Positions 9,731 to 19,171 of a stretch of 64,000 nucleotides of DNA are shown in pieces. A program made the position numbers and the translations under genes. Every line of letters starts with the position of its first letter. The first letter of the stretch is position 1. This DNA is from Butyrivibrio sp. Its GTDB lineage: Bacteria; Bacillota; Clostridia; Lachnospirales; Lachnospiraceae. The stretch spans positions 21,304 to 85,303 of the forward strand of contig SVFZ01000053.1 of the NCBI GenBank assembly GCA_015056585.1, in the 5' to 3' direction. The notes under the pieces were generated by a model, which was not told the origin of the DNA, made no database searches, and saw only the letters and a list, made by a program, of their open reading frames with translations.

Positions 9731-10603
9731 ATGGTAGTTCAACACAACGTCACCGCAATGAACTCAAACAGACAGCTTGGCATTACAACTAATGTCCAGG
9801 CTAAATCCAGTGAGAAACTTTCTTCCGGTTACAGAATCAACAGAGCAGCTGATGATGCAGCAGGTCTTGCGATTTCCGAGAAGATGAGACGTCAGGTAAG
9901 AGGTCTTACACAGGCTTCAGCCAATGCACAGGATGGTATCTCTGTAGTACAGACAGCAGAAGGTGCTCTTAATGAAGTTCATGATATGCTTCAGAGAATG
10001 AATGAACTGGCTGTGAAGGCTGCCAACGACACTCTCACATCTGATGACAGAAGCTACATTCAGTCAGAGGTAAATGCCCTTTCAGATGAGATTACACGTA
10101 CTGCTACATCTACAGAGTTTAATAATCAGCATCTGCTGGATGGAACATTTACCGGTAAGCAGCTTCAGGTTGGATCTGAGAAGGATCCTGAAAACCAGAT
10201 TGAAGTTTCAATCATGAAGCTGTCAGCAACAAGCATCGGTGTTGGTGCGGTAAGAAAGAAAGCAAATGAGACAGATGCACCTACCGGTACAGGCACAGAC
10301 CAGATCAGTGTAATGACACACTCACTTGCAAAAACAGCTATCGACGCTATCAAGAATGCACTTGTATCCATTTCAGAGCAGAGATCTGACCTTGGTGCTA
10401 TCCAGAACAGACTTGAGCATACGATTAAGAACCTGGATAATGTAGTAGAGAATACACAGGCAGCTGAATCGCAGATTCGTGATACAGATATGGCTGAGGA
10501 GATGGTTAGATATTCTAATAACAATATCCTCGCTCAGGCAGGCCAGTCAATGCTGGCTCAGGCAAACCAGACAAACCAGGGTGTTCTTTCACTTCTTCAG
10601 TAA
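9731..10603 (+). CDS. Flagellin 1
   Basis: MVVQHNVTAMNSNRQLGITTNVQAKSSEKLSSGYRINRAADDAAGLAISEKMR; C-term NILAQAGQSMLAQANQTNQGVLSLLQ. Start at 9731 because the ATG at 9716 overlaps the SD GGAGG. Confidence 0.97.
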   Translation: MVVQHNVTAMNSNRQLGITTNVQAKSSEKLSSGYRINRAADDAAGLAISEKMRRQVRGLTQASANAQDGISVVQTAEGALNEVHDMLQRMNELAVKAANDTLTSDDRSYIQSEVNALSDEITRTATSTEFNNQHLLDGTFTGKQLQVGSEKDPENQIEVSIMKLSATSIGVGAVRKKANETDAPTGTGTDQISVMTHSLAKTAIDAIKNALVSISEQRSDLGAIQNRLEHTIKNLDNVVENTQAAESQIRDTDMAEEMVRYSNNNILAQAGQSMLAQANQTNQGVLSLLQ

Positions 10604-10627
10604 CAGATATAATAAACAACTATTTGC

Positions 10628-10661
10628 AGGAGCTTCTCTTGAGAGGAGCTCCTTATTTTTT
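10628..10661 (+). terminator. Rho-independent terminator after flagellin 1
   Basis: AGGAGCTTCTC TTGA GAGGAGCTCCT TATTTTTT. Confidence 0.88.
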
Positions 10662-10685
10662 ATATTTAATTTATAATTTTAGGGC

Positions 10686-10712
10686 TAAAGTTTTTAGATT
10701 TATAGACGATAA
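10686..10712 (+). promoter_or_regulatory. Sigma-28-type promoter of flagellin 2
   Basis: TAAA-N15-GACGATAA. Confidence 0.65.
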
Positions 10713-10782
10713 TAATTGTGTAAAGAACAAGAGATGATTTTTAGGCCAGCACTAAAAATATCTCAGAAAACAAAGTAAACGA

Positions 10783-10798
10783 GCTGCAGGGAAGCAGC
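10783..10798 (+). promoter_or_regulatory. Candidate CsrA-binding hairpin in the flagellin 2 leader
   Basis: GCTGC-AGGGAA-GCAGC, perfect 5-bp stem with GGA in a hexaloop, about 20 nt before the SD AAGGAGG. Confidence 0.5.
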
Positions 10799-10823
10799 CG
10801 TATTTATCAAGGAGGATAAAATT

Positions 10824-11648
10824 ATGGTAGTACAACACAACATTACAGCGATGAATTCTAACAGACAGCTTGGTATCACAACTGGTATTCAGGCAAAGTC
10901 AAGTGAGAAACTGTCATCTGGTTACAAGATCAACAGAGCAGCAGATGATGCAGCAGGTCTTGCAATTTCTGAAAAGATGAGACGTCAGGTAAGAGGTCTT
11001 ACACAGGCTTCTGCTAACGCTCAGGATGGTATCTCTGTAGTACAGACAGCTGAAGGTGCTCTTAACGAAGTTCATGAGATGCTTCAGAGAATGAACGAGC
11101 TGGCTACAAAGGCAGCTAACGACACATTGCAGTCAACAGATCGTGCGTACATCCAGCAGGAGCTTAATGCTCTTTCAACTGAGATTGATCGTACACAGGC
11201 TGCTACAGAGTTCAATAACCAGAAGCTTCTTGATGGTAACTTCACAGAGAAGAAACTTCAGGTTGGATCAGAAACAGCATCTGAGAACCAGATTGAGATC
11301 AGCATCAGCCAGATGAGCGCTTCTAAGATCGGTGTAGCAGTATCTAAGATCAATGTTAGTACTCATGACAAAGCTAAGGATGCAATGGATAACATTAAGA
11401 GCGCTCTTCAGAGTGTATCTGAGCAGAGATCTAATCTCGGTGCTATTCAGAACAGACTTGAGCACACAATCAAGAACCTGGATAACGTAGTAGAGAATAC
11501 ACAGGCAGCTGAATCACTTATTCGTGATACAGATATGGCTACCGAGATGGTTAAGTATTCTAACAATAACATCCTTGCACAGGCTGGACAGTCAATGCTG
11601 GCACAGGCTAACCAGACAAATCAGGGTGTTCTTTCACTTCTCGGTTAA
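10824..11648 (+). CDS. Flagellin 2
   Basis: MVVQHNITAMNSNRQLGITTGIQAKSSEKLSSGYKINRAADDAAGLAISEKMR...QTNQGVLSLLG. Confidence 0.97.
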   Translation: MVVQHNITAMNSNRQLGITTGIQAKSSEKLSSGYKINRAADDAAGLAISEKMRRQVRGLTQASANAQDGISVVQTAEGALNEVHEMLQRMNELATKAANDTLQSTDRAYIQQELNALSTEIDRTQAATEFNNQKLLDGNFTEKKLQVGSETASENQIEISISQMSASKIGVAVSKINVSTHDKAKDAMDNIKSALQSVSEQRSNLGAIQNRLEHTIKNLDNVVENTQAAESLIRDTDMATEMVKYSNNNILAQAGQSMLAQANQTNQGVLSLLG

Positions 11649-11700
11649 TACTATTAAAGCAATTGTTAAAAAACGTCTGTTGAAAACATTGCAACTACCT

Positions 11701-11735
11701 AAAGAGGTTCCGGCACTGCCGGGACCTCTTTTCTT
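11701..11735 (+). terminator. Rho-independent terminator after flagellin 2
   Basis: AAAGAGGTTCCGGC...GCCGGGACCTCTTTTCTT. Confidence 0.88.
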
Positions 11736-11798
11736 GCGGGTTTAGGGCAATTCTTTTATAATTATATTGTTAACGAAATTGCGCAAAGGTATATCTGT

Positions 11799-13610
11799 AT
11801 GAATGAAAAGAAAGTATGCTTTATTTCCTGCATAAATAACGCGGAGCAGGAAAGCAGAATGATAAAGAATATAGGCATTCTTAGTGTTCCTGAAGACTAT
11901 GAAATTGAATTTATAGGTGTGACGGAAGTAAAATCAGTCTGCGCCGGTTTTAATGAAGCAATGGAGTCGAGTGATGCGAAATACAAAATTTATTTATTGC
12001 CGGATGTTGAGATTCGTAATATAAATCTGGTGGTTGATATCCTGAAATTGTTCAAACAAATGAATGTAGGCATCATTGGAACTATGGGCGTCTGTGCTAT
12101 GCCTTCAGACATGATACTTCAACATGGAATTCTTTACGGACCTGAGAGTAATGAAACAATAGCTGTTACAGAAGATTACATGGAAGTGCTTGCTGTAACA
12201 GGGGATTTGATGGCTACCCAATATAATATCAGGTGGGATGAAGAAAACTGTGAAGATGATTATTTGTACAGTGTGTTTCAATGCGCTAAGTATAGAGACA
12301 GAGGGTACAAGGTTATAGTCCCGAGACAGGTCGATGGAGCATGGATATCTGATTCCGGCATAGCAAAGTACAGTTATAAAAATGATAAAACAGAGAAGAG
12401 CAGGAAATATGCTGTAGATAATCTTGCGCGGTTTTTTGGTGTCAGGGGTGGAAAACGATACGGAATATTGTATTTTGAGGAGATAGCAGCAGAAGAACTA
12501 ATATGGCCCATGGTTCAAGGTGGATATGATTTCGAAATTATAGAGCTTGGAATATCGGTTTTTAGCAAAGAAGAAGTAGATAGATGCAGGCTTGTGGAGT
12601 ATATACGCGAACATCATTTGGATTATATCATTTCAATAAACTTTTCACCGCTTGTATCATCAGCCTGTGAACTATGCGAAATAAAGTATGTTTCCTGGGT
12701 TTATGACTGTCCGTTACAAACATTATACAACGAGCAGGTCATGAATTCCTGTAATTATATATTCTCTTTTGATAAAGTACAGGTAATCAAGACAAGAGAA
12801 AATGGAGCGAAGCATGTCTACTATCAGCCTCTTGCAACGAATGCCCTAAGGTCCGAATCAATAGAAATAACAAGTGATGAATTTCGAAAGTTTTCTTGTG
12901 ATTTATCTTTTATTGGAAGCTTGTATCAGGATGAAGTCTACAAACAGATTGAGGAACGGCTGGGGAATGAGGCCCGCAAAGACTATAGAAATGTTATAGA
13001 TAATGCATTTGGAAAGTGGGATGGAAAAGATAGGATATATCATGTTCTTTCAGAAAGTACACTTAGTGAAATAAAGAATATTGATATATCGGACGCACTT
13101 GTTGAATCCAATATGAGCGCAGATGATTTTTATGTTGGCAGACTAATTGGACGGGCATTGGCTTATGAAGAGAGAACAAAGATGCTGGAAATACTGGCAT
13201 GCTACGGGATAAGATTATATACAGGAAATAGTAATATCAAGATCGATGGAGTTGATGTCAGACCAAGCCTTGATTATCAGACGCAGCTTCCGATAGCTTA
13301 TAGGCTGTCTCGCATAAATATAGGAATTACTCTACATACAATTACTTCGGGAATACCTCAGAGAGTATTTGATATTCTTGGAGCCGGAGGTTTTTTACTT
13401 ACAAACTATCAACCGGAAATTCCGGAGTTGTTTAAGGTTGGAACCGAGATAGAGGTTTACAAAGACTTTGATGAGATGAAGGAAAAAGTTGATTACTACC
13501 TGTCTCATGAAGATCAGCGGGCAAAAATAGCGGCTAACGGTCATAGAAAAGTAAAAGAATACTATAACTATGACCGAAGTCTAAAGGAAATGTTTGCGAA
13601 AATTATCTGA
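11799..13610 (+). CDS. Two-domain glycosyltransferase: StrF-like GT2 N-terminus plus DUF3880/GT1-like C-terminus
   Basis: N-term CFISCINNAEQESRMIKNI...YEIEFIGVTEVKSVCAGFNEAMESSDAKYKIYLLPDVEI; C-term ISINFSPLVSSACELCEIKYVSWVYDCPLQTLYNEQVMNSCNYIFSFDK. Confidence 0.8.
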   Translation: MNEKKVCFISCINNAEQESRMIKNIGILSVPEDYEIEFIGVTEVKSVCAGFNEAMESSDAKYKIYLLPDVEIRNINLVVDILKLFKQMNVGIIGTMGVCAMPSDMILQHGILYGPESNETIAVTEDYMEVLAVTGDLMATQYNIRWDEENCEDDYLYSVFQCAKYRDRGYKVIVPRQVDGAWISDSGIAKYSYKNDKTEKSRKYAVDNLARFFGVRGGKRYGILYFEEIAAEELIWPMVQGGYDFEIIELGISVFSKEEVDRCRLVEYIREHHLDYIISINFSPLVSSACELCEIKYVSWVYDCPLQTLYNEQVMNSCNYIFSFDKVQVIKTRENGAKHVYYQPLATNALRSESIEITSDEFRKFSCDLSFIGSLYQDEVYKQIEERLGNEARKDYRNVIDNAFGKWDGKDRIYHVLSESTLSEIKNIDISDALVESNMSADDFYVGRLIGRALAYEERTKMLEILACYGIRLYTGNSNIKIDGVDVRPSLDYQTQLPIAYRLSRINIGITLHTITSGIPQRVFDILGAGGFLLTNYQPEIPELFKVGTEIEVYKDFDEMKEKVDYYLSHEDQRAKIAANGHRKVKEYYNYDRSLKEMFAKII

Positions 13611-13618
13611 CTAAAAAG

Positions 13619-14797
13619 CTATCTGAAAACACGGGATATTATTTTTGACACTGCGACAGGATAAGTATAACTGTCGCAGATTTTTTTGTATCCTTCGGTA
13701 AGAATGCTGAGTCTTTCGCTTTCATGCGTTAAAAAGAAACCAGCCAGGTCACTCATCTCGTCAAAATTATGATATACAACAATTTCTTTTCCTATATCAA
13801 ATAACTCTTCAATTTCCGGCTGATAATTGGTAAGTATAAAACCTCCGGATCCGATTATATCGAAGACTCTTAGTGGGAGGCCTGAGAAAATGCTATGTAG
13901 TGAAGACGACAAATTAATTTTGGAAAGGTAATATGCTTTAGGCAACGTGCCCTGATATGATAGCCAGGGATAATAGCTAACTCCCTGAATCTTGTCGTTA
14001 TCCGATACATTAGCACCGTACCATCTTGGGTTAAGGTGAGATATTTTTTCCATCATTAGCCTTCGCTCGGTATATGCTACTGCACGTGCTATTATTACTT
14101 CCTCAAAATATAATCTGTTGGGGAGATTAAGCTTTTCGCCGGGATCTTCCGCAGATAGTCTCGACATTGCATAAATTAACTCATCGGAAAGTATATTATG
14201 AATATGATCTCTCCCATCCCATTTTCCGATCATTCCGTATGCAGCACTATCAAGTTCATCCTGAAAATCAGGCGTAAGGTTATTTCGATAAAAAGAATAG
14301 CGACCATCCACGTATGGCATCCCTACAAAAGAAATATCGCATGAGTATTCTTTCTCGTCATTTTCGCTAATTATAGTCTGCCCAAGTCTTGAGATATTTG
14401 CGGCAAGGGGGAGATAATAAAGATTAGGAAGTGCTCGTTCTTTGCAGACATTTAGCAGGTATTTATCAAAAATAAAAAAATAGTTTGTGGTATTATAGGC
14501 ACTATCATTGTACAGAGATTGCAGCGGACAGTCATATATCCAAGAAGCATAAGGGATTGAAAGATCTCTGCAGGCAATAGATATAGTGGGAGAAAAATTC
14601 ATAGAAAACACAATATCAGCAGGATTGGCTGAGACGTATTTCTTAATGGAGTCAACGCAAGATTCGTCATTGTCTAAAGTGCTACAGTCGATATCAAAAC
14701 AGTCGCAGTCGTGTCCTGACTCCATAATGCCCCATATTATGTCTTCCATAACAATGTCTTTGCATCTAACAAGTAAGCATCTTTTTTTATTCATCAA
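13619..14797 (-). CDS. DUF3880/CgeB-like glycosyltransferase
   Basis: FSMNFSPTISIACRDLSIPYASWIYDCPLQSLYNDSAYNTTNYFFIFDKYL; paralogous to 4963, 11799 and 14911 products. Confidence 0.83.
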   Translation of the reverse strand: MMNKKRCLLVRCKDIVMEDIIWGIMESGHDCDCFDIDCSTLDNDESCVDSIKKYVSANPADIVFSMNFSPTISIACRDLSIPYASWIYDCPLQSLYNDSAYNTTNYFFIFDKYLLNVCKERALPNLYYLPLAANISRLGQTIISENDEKEYSCDISFVGMPYVDGRYSFYRNNLTPDFQDELDSAAYGMIGKWDGRDHIHNILSDELIYAMSRLSAEDPGEKLNLPNRLYFEEVIIARAVAYTERRLMMEKISHLNPRWYGANVSDNDKIQGVSYYPWLSYQGTLPKAYYLSKINLSSSLHSIFSGLPLRVFDIIGSGGFILTNYQPEIEELFDIGKEIVVYHNFDEMSDLAGFFLTHESERLSILTEGYKKICDSYTYPVAVSKIISRVFR

Positions 14798-14910
14798 TTT
14801 ATCTCCATGGGATAAGAAAATACTCTACTAAATAAGTATACACTATAATGTGTTACAATAATATTGTAGAAACGTTAATTGGCACAGATGTTAAGCTAAG
14901 GATAATACAG

Positions 14911-16089
14911 ATGAAAGTTCTTTTTTTGGATTGGAACAGTTATGGGAACAAGGATATCATAGATGCCTTTAAAGAACTTGGAAATGGTAATGGCTATGAG
15001 ATTGAGATGTATCCCTATGACAACCATATAGAAAGAGATGATGCAAAGTTTGCCAATAAATTTAAGGAGGATTTATCGGCGAAAAATCCGGATTACGTTA
15101 TGTCTTTCAACTTTTTTCCAATTATATCCAAAACCTGTAATGAGACCGGTATTAAATATATTTCATGGGTATATGACAGCCCGGCTCTAAATCTTTTTTC
15201 GTATACACTTATAAATCCATGTAACTATGTGTTTGTTTTTGATTCACAGATGTATGAGATATTCGCGTCCCAGGGAATAAAGACTGTTTTTTACCTCCCT
15301 ATGGCGGCTGCAGTCGGAAGATATGATCTTTTTGAAAAAAGTGAAGACTTAAGGAGAAAATGGGGCGGAACAATTTCTTTTGTGGGAAATCTCTATACAG
15401 AAAGTCACAATTATTATGATCAGATAGAAAATGAGCTATCCGATTATGCAAGAGGATACTTAAATGGACTGATGAAAGCTCAGATGGGAATATATGGTAT
15501 TGATTTGGTGGAAAAATCATTACCGGGAAGTGTTATGAAGGAGATGGTTGATGCATTAGGAGCAAAACCAAACTATGATGGGGTAGAGACATATGAGTAT
15601 CTTTACTCAAATTATGTAATAAACAGGAAGATAACAGCTGTGGAACGCTCGCAGTTTTTAACCATGATAGGGGAAAAATATGAGGTAAATCTTTATACAG
15701 GAGATAAGAACTTCAAGGCTAAGGGCATTAATAACAGAGGGAAAGTGGAATACTATTCTGAAATGCCATACGTTTTCAAAAACAGCGATATAAATCTGAA
15801 TATAACTTTAAGAAGCATACAAAGGGGAATGCCACTTAGGTGCATAGATATCATGGGCTGTGAAGGATTTCTTTTAACAAACTATCAGGAAGACTTTATG
15901 AGGTTTTTTAGTCCGGGTGAAGATTACGTATTTTATGATAGCAGACAGGATCTTATGGATAAGATTGAATACTATTTGCTGCATGAAGATGAAAGGCAGG
16001 CAATTGCTCAAAGAGGGTATGAAAAAATAAAGGCAGGACATACCTACAGGCATAGGCTGGAAGAGATATTTGACATTGTGAGGTCATGA
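14911..16089 (+). CDS. DUF3880/CgeB-like glycosyltransferase
   Basis: MKVLFLDWNSYGNKDIIDAFKELG...MSFNFFPIISKTCNETGIKYISWVYDSPALNLFSYTLINPCNYVFVFDSQ. Confidence 0.83.
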   Translation: MKVLFLDWNSYGNKDIIDAFKELGNGNGYEIEMYPYDNHIERDDAKFANKFKEDLSAKNPDYVMSFNFFPIISKTCNETGIKYISWVYDSPALNLFSYTLINPCNYVFVFDSQMYEIFASQGIKTVFYLPMAAAVGRYDLFEKSEDLRRKWGGTISFVGNLYTESHNYYDQIENELSDYARGYLNGLMKAQMGIYGIDLVEKSLPGSVMKEMVDALGAKPNYDGVETYEYLYSNYVINRKITAVERSQFLTMIGEKYEVNLYTGDKNFKAKGINNRGKVEYYSEMPYVFKNSDINLNITLRSIQRGMPLRCIDIMGCEGFLLTNYQEDFMRFFSPGEDYVFYDSRQDLMDKIEYYLLHEDERQAIAQRGYEKIKAGHTYRHRLEEIFDIVRS

Positions 16090-18140
16090 GTATGGACGAG
16101 ATTTGCTTTGATACATTGGTAGTGATAACCCCTAAGGATGTTACCAGACTTTTGAAACTCTATCCAAGATTAGTGGATTGCATTTCTTATGGCAGAATAT
16201 GCTTCATCGGAGCGAAGGAAGTTGGAGATATAGTTTGTAATGATGAGAATATCGGGAGCAGAGTTTCCTTCGTTGAAGAAAACAGTTTAATCCCATTTTC
16301 TGAAGTACATGAGTGTATCAGCAAAAAAATGGAAGGTATTCTCGCCGGAAGACAATTGCCAAGAGGCGTTACCGGATGGTACTATCAGCAATTTCTGAAG
16401 ATGCAATATGCAAAGGACTGTAAAGACGAATACTACATGGTGTGGGACGGGGATACAATTCCATGCAAAAAGATAAGCATGTTTCAGGAAGAGTCCGGGA
16501 AACCATACCTTGATATGAAACATGAGTATCATGCCGAATATTTTGAGACTCTAGGGAAAATATTGCCGGGCTTTAGAAAAGTGATTGAGCGGTCTTTTAT
16601 CTCCGAGCATATGTTGATAAAAGTTGAAATCATGAGGAGTCTTATCGCTGAGATTGAGAATAATTCTTCAATAGAAGGAAATACTTTCTGGGAAAAGATA
16701 ATAAATGTCATTCCGGCGGAAAAGATACAAGATTCCTCTTTTAGTGAATTTGAGACATATGGTACATATACTGCCATCCGATTTCAGGATGTGTATAAAC
16801 TCAGAGAATGGCATTCTTTCAGGCAAGGGGGAACTTTTTTTGATATCAATACTATTTCTGAAAGGGATTTTAACTGGCTATCCAAAGACTTTGATGCCAT
16901 TTCTTTTGAAAAGGGACACACTGTAAGGGAAGATAATGCCAATCTCTTTGACAATCCATACTATCAGGAAAAATTGACACCAAAACAGATGCTTCAGGCT
17001 GCCCAGATGGAATACAAAGACGGGTATAAGGAGGTTTGGGCTGATGACAAGAATATTGAAACTGCTAACGTGTCTGCGGGTGGATTTTGTGAAAAAGATA
17101 ATGAAAAAAGCGATGCAGAGAAGGGTAATAAGACAAGGCAGCTTTTACTGGGAATAAGATCTATGCTTGATGAGAATGGTGCATTTCTCGATGAACTTCC
17201 TGTTAGCGATATTATTTCATGTATATATATTGAGCTTTACGGATTAAGACAACTTTACGGGAAATGTCATTTTTCGGAGTTGGATGATAAGCTCATGCGC
17301 TATTCGGAACTTCTTTCGGCTTCAAAAGATACCGGGGATTTGCAGCAAGCAGCAGAGATTATTGATCATCTGATTGATTTCCAGAATTCACTTCCGGATG
17401 CAGAGTCAGCTCAGACGTTCATAGAGAATGCCAATTATAATAAGGCTCTCTTGCTGCATAGGGAGAAGAAAACAGTGCTGGTCATAGGAGATTCCCATGT
17501 GAATTTCTTTAGCGGTAACGAGGAACTTTCATTTATTCCAATAGGGAATGATGTAAACACTTGCGAGCAGATCAACGGACTTCCTATCACAGTCCTGCAT
17601 CTGGGGCCATCACTTGCCTACAACAGTAACAGGTATGGGACGAGCACAAGGTTTAGGGAAAAGCTTGATTGGTTAATGGAAGAGTTTATACAGCAAGGTG
17701 ACAGGATAATCTGTGTACTGGGCGAAATCGATATGAGGGCACATGTGCTCAGACAGGCTGAAATACAGAACAAGACTTATCAGGAGATTGTAGATAAGAT
17801 AGCGGACAATTATAGTGTTTTTTTGCTGTGGCTTAAAAACCTTGGATATGATGTGTACTGCTACGGACCAATAGCATCCCAAAAGGACAGTGCTCCCAAT
17901 ACTCCGGAGCATCCAAGAGTTGGCAGTGAGAGGGACAGAAATAGAGCAACCGAGTATTTTACTGAACGAATGGTGGAATTTTGTCAGGATAACGGCATAG
18001 ATTTCTTTTCTCTTTTTGATGAGATGATCACTAAAGACTATGAAACAAAGGAAGAATTTTTGTCCGGGGATAGATTTCATCTGGGACAGTATGCGGCAAA
18101 GTCTCTGGAGCAGATGCTTTCTCAGCTTGGGCTGATTTAA
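16086..18140 (+). CDS. Fusion: DUF6492-like glycosyltransferase domain plus C-terminal SGNH/GDSL-like hydrolase domain
   Basis: N-term TGWYYQQFLKMQYAKDCKDEYYMVWDGDTIP; C-term VLVIGDSHVNFF ... GDRFHLGQYAAKSLEQM. Start overlaps upstream stop. Confidence 0.7.
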   Translation: MSMDEICFDTLVVITPKDVTRLLKLYPRLVDCISYGRICFIGAKEVGDIVCNDENIGSRVSFVEENSLIPFSEVHECISKKMEGILAGRQLPRGVTGWYYQQFLKMQYAKDCKDEYYMVWDGDTIPCKKISMFQEESGKPYLDMKHEYHAEYFETLGKILPGFRKVIERSFISEHMLIKVEIMRSLIAEIENNSSIEGNTFWEKIINVIPAEKIQDSSFSEFETYGTYTAIRFQDVYKLREWHSFRQGGTFFDINTISERDFNWLSKDFDAISFEKGHTVREDNANLFDNPYYQEKLTPKQMLQAAQMEYKDGYKEVWADDKNIETANVSAGGFCEKDNEKSDAEKGNKTRQLLLGIRSMLDENGAFLDELPVSDIISCIYIELYGLRQLYGKCHFSELDDKLMRYSELLSASKDTGDLQQAAEIIDHLIDFQNSLPDAESAQTFIENANYNKALLLHREKKTVLVIGDSHVNFFSGNEELSFIPIGNDVNTCEQINGLPITVLHLGPSLAYNSNRYGTSTRFREKLDWLMEEFIQQGDRIICVLGEIDMRAHVLRQAEIQNKTYQEIVDKIADNYSVFLLWLKNLGYDVYCYGPIASQKDSAPNTPEHPRVGSERDRNRATEYFTERMVEFCQDNGIDFFSLFDEMITKDYETKEEFLSGDRFHLGQYAAKSLEQMLSQLGLI

Positions 18141-18156
18141 AGGATTGGTAAATGAT

Positions 18157-19167
18157 ATGAAAAAAGTGAGTGTAATAGTACCGGCATATAATGCCCATGA
18201 TACGCTGGCAAGGTGCCTGGGAAGCCTAGTGCATCAGACATTGGAGAATATAGAGATAATTGTGGTTAATGATGCCTCCAAGGATGATACCTGGGAAATA
18301 ATGAAGCGGTGTGAATCCCAGTTTCCAGATAAAGTAACAATAATAAACTCCGGTATTAATTCAGGCCCCGGAGGAGCGAGAAATATAGGAATTGATGCTT
18401 CGACAGGTGAATATATAGGATTGGTAGATGCAGATGATTATGTTGCTGCAACCATGTATGAAAAACTATATGAGCAGGCAGAGAAAAACAAAACAGATAT
18501 TGCAGATTGCGGGTTTTACAGAGAATCCAATGATAAGGCTCTTTTAACTGTAAGTGATGATCTTGAAGGGGAACTCGATGATTATAAACGGTCAAAGCTT
18601 ATTTGCAGTGGGGGATATCTGGTAACAAAGATATTTAAAAGAGAACTGTTTAATGATCCTCAAATCAGGATGCAGAGAAATATGACGGCATTGGAGGACT
18701 TTGAAATACTGATATATATGTATCTTAGGGCGAAGAGCATATCTGCAGTGAAAGAAGTTTTGTATAATTACTGCGATACTGCCGGGTCAAGCACTAAGAT
18801 GACAGATTTGGACATATATTATGACTCTGTTTATAGGGCTATGAAAGGAACTTACGAAACATGCCATGCTATGCCCACATATGAAGGCTCCCAAAGGGCA
18901 GTGGAGTATATGCTTGTTAATATATACTCTTATGGTATTAATCGCTGCTTGCACGATCAGATAGCTATGCTGGGGCCTGGAATGAAGAATGTGGGCAAGT
19001 ACTTTGAAAAAATCAGTGTTCATGAAAGAGAACTGATAAAGAATCTGGTTATGCTAAGGCATGAAGTCATACACATAGATTATGATGAGAATCCGGAGAT
19101 TATTAAACGAATCGCACCTCTTGACTTGAAAATCATTAAAAGGTGCGATGAGTTGTTTGTGTGTTGA
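18157..19167 (+). CDS. GT2 family glycosyltransferase
   Basis: MKKVSVIVPAYNAHDTLARCLGSLVHQTLENIEIIVVNDASKDDTW...GLVDADDYV. Confidence 0.93.
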   Translation: MKKVSVIVPAYNAHDTLARCLGSLVHQTLENIEIIVVNDASKDDTWEIMKRCESQFPDKVTIINSGINSGPGGARNIGIDASTGEYIGLVDADDYVAATMYEKLYEQAEKNKTDIADCGFYRESNDKALLTVSDDLEGELDDYKRSKLICSGGYLVTKIFKRELFNDPQIRMQRNMTALEDFEILIYMYLRAKSISAVKEVLYNYCDTAGSSTKMTDLDIYYDSVYRAMKGTYETCHAMPTYEGSQRAVEYMLVNIYSYGINRCLHDQIAMLGPGMKNVGKYFEKISVHERELIKNLVMLRHEVIHIDYDENPEIIKRIAPLDLKIIKRCDELFVC

Positions 19168-19171
19168 ATTA

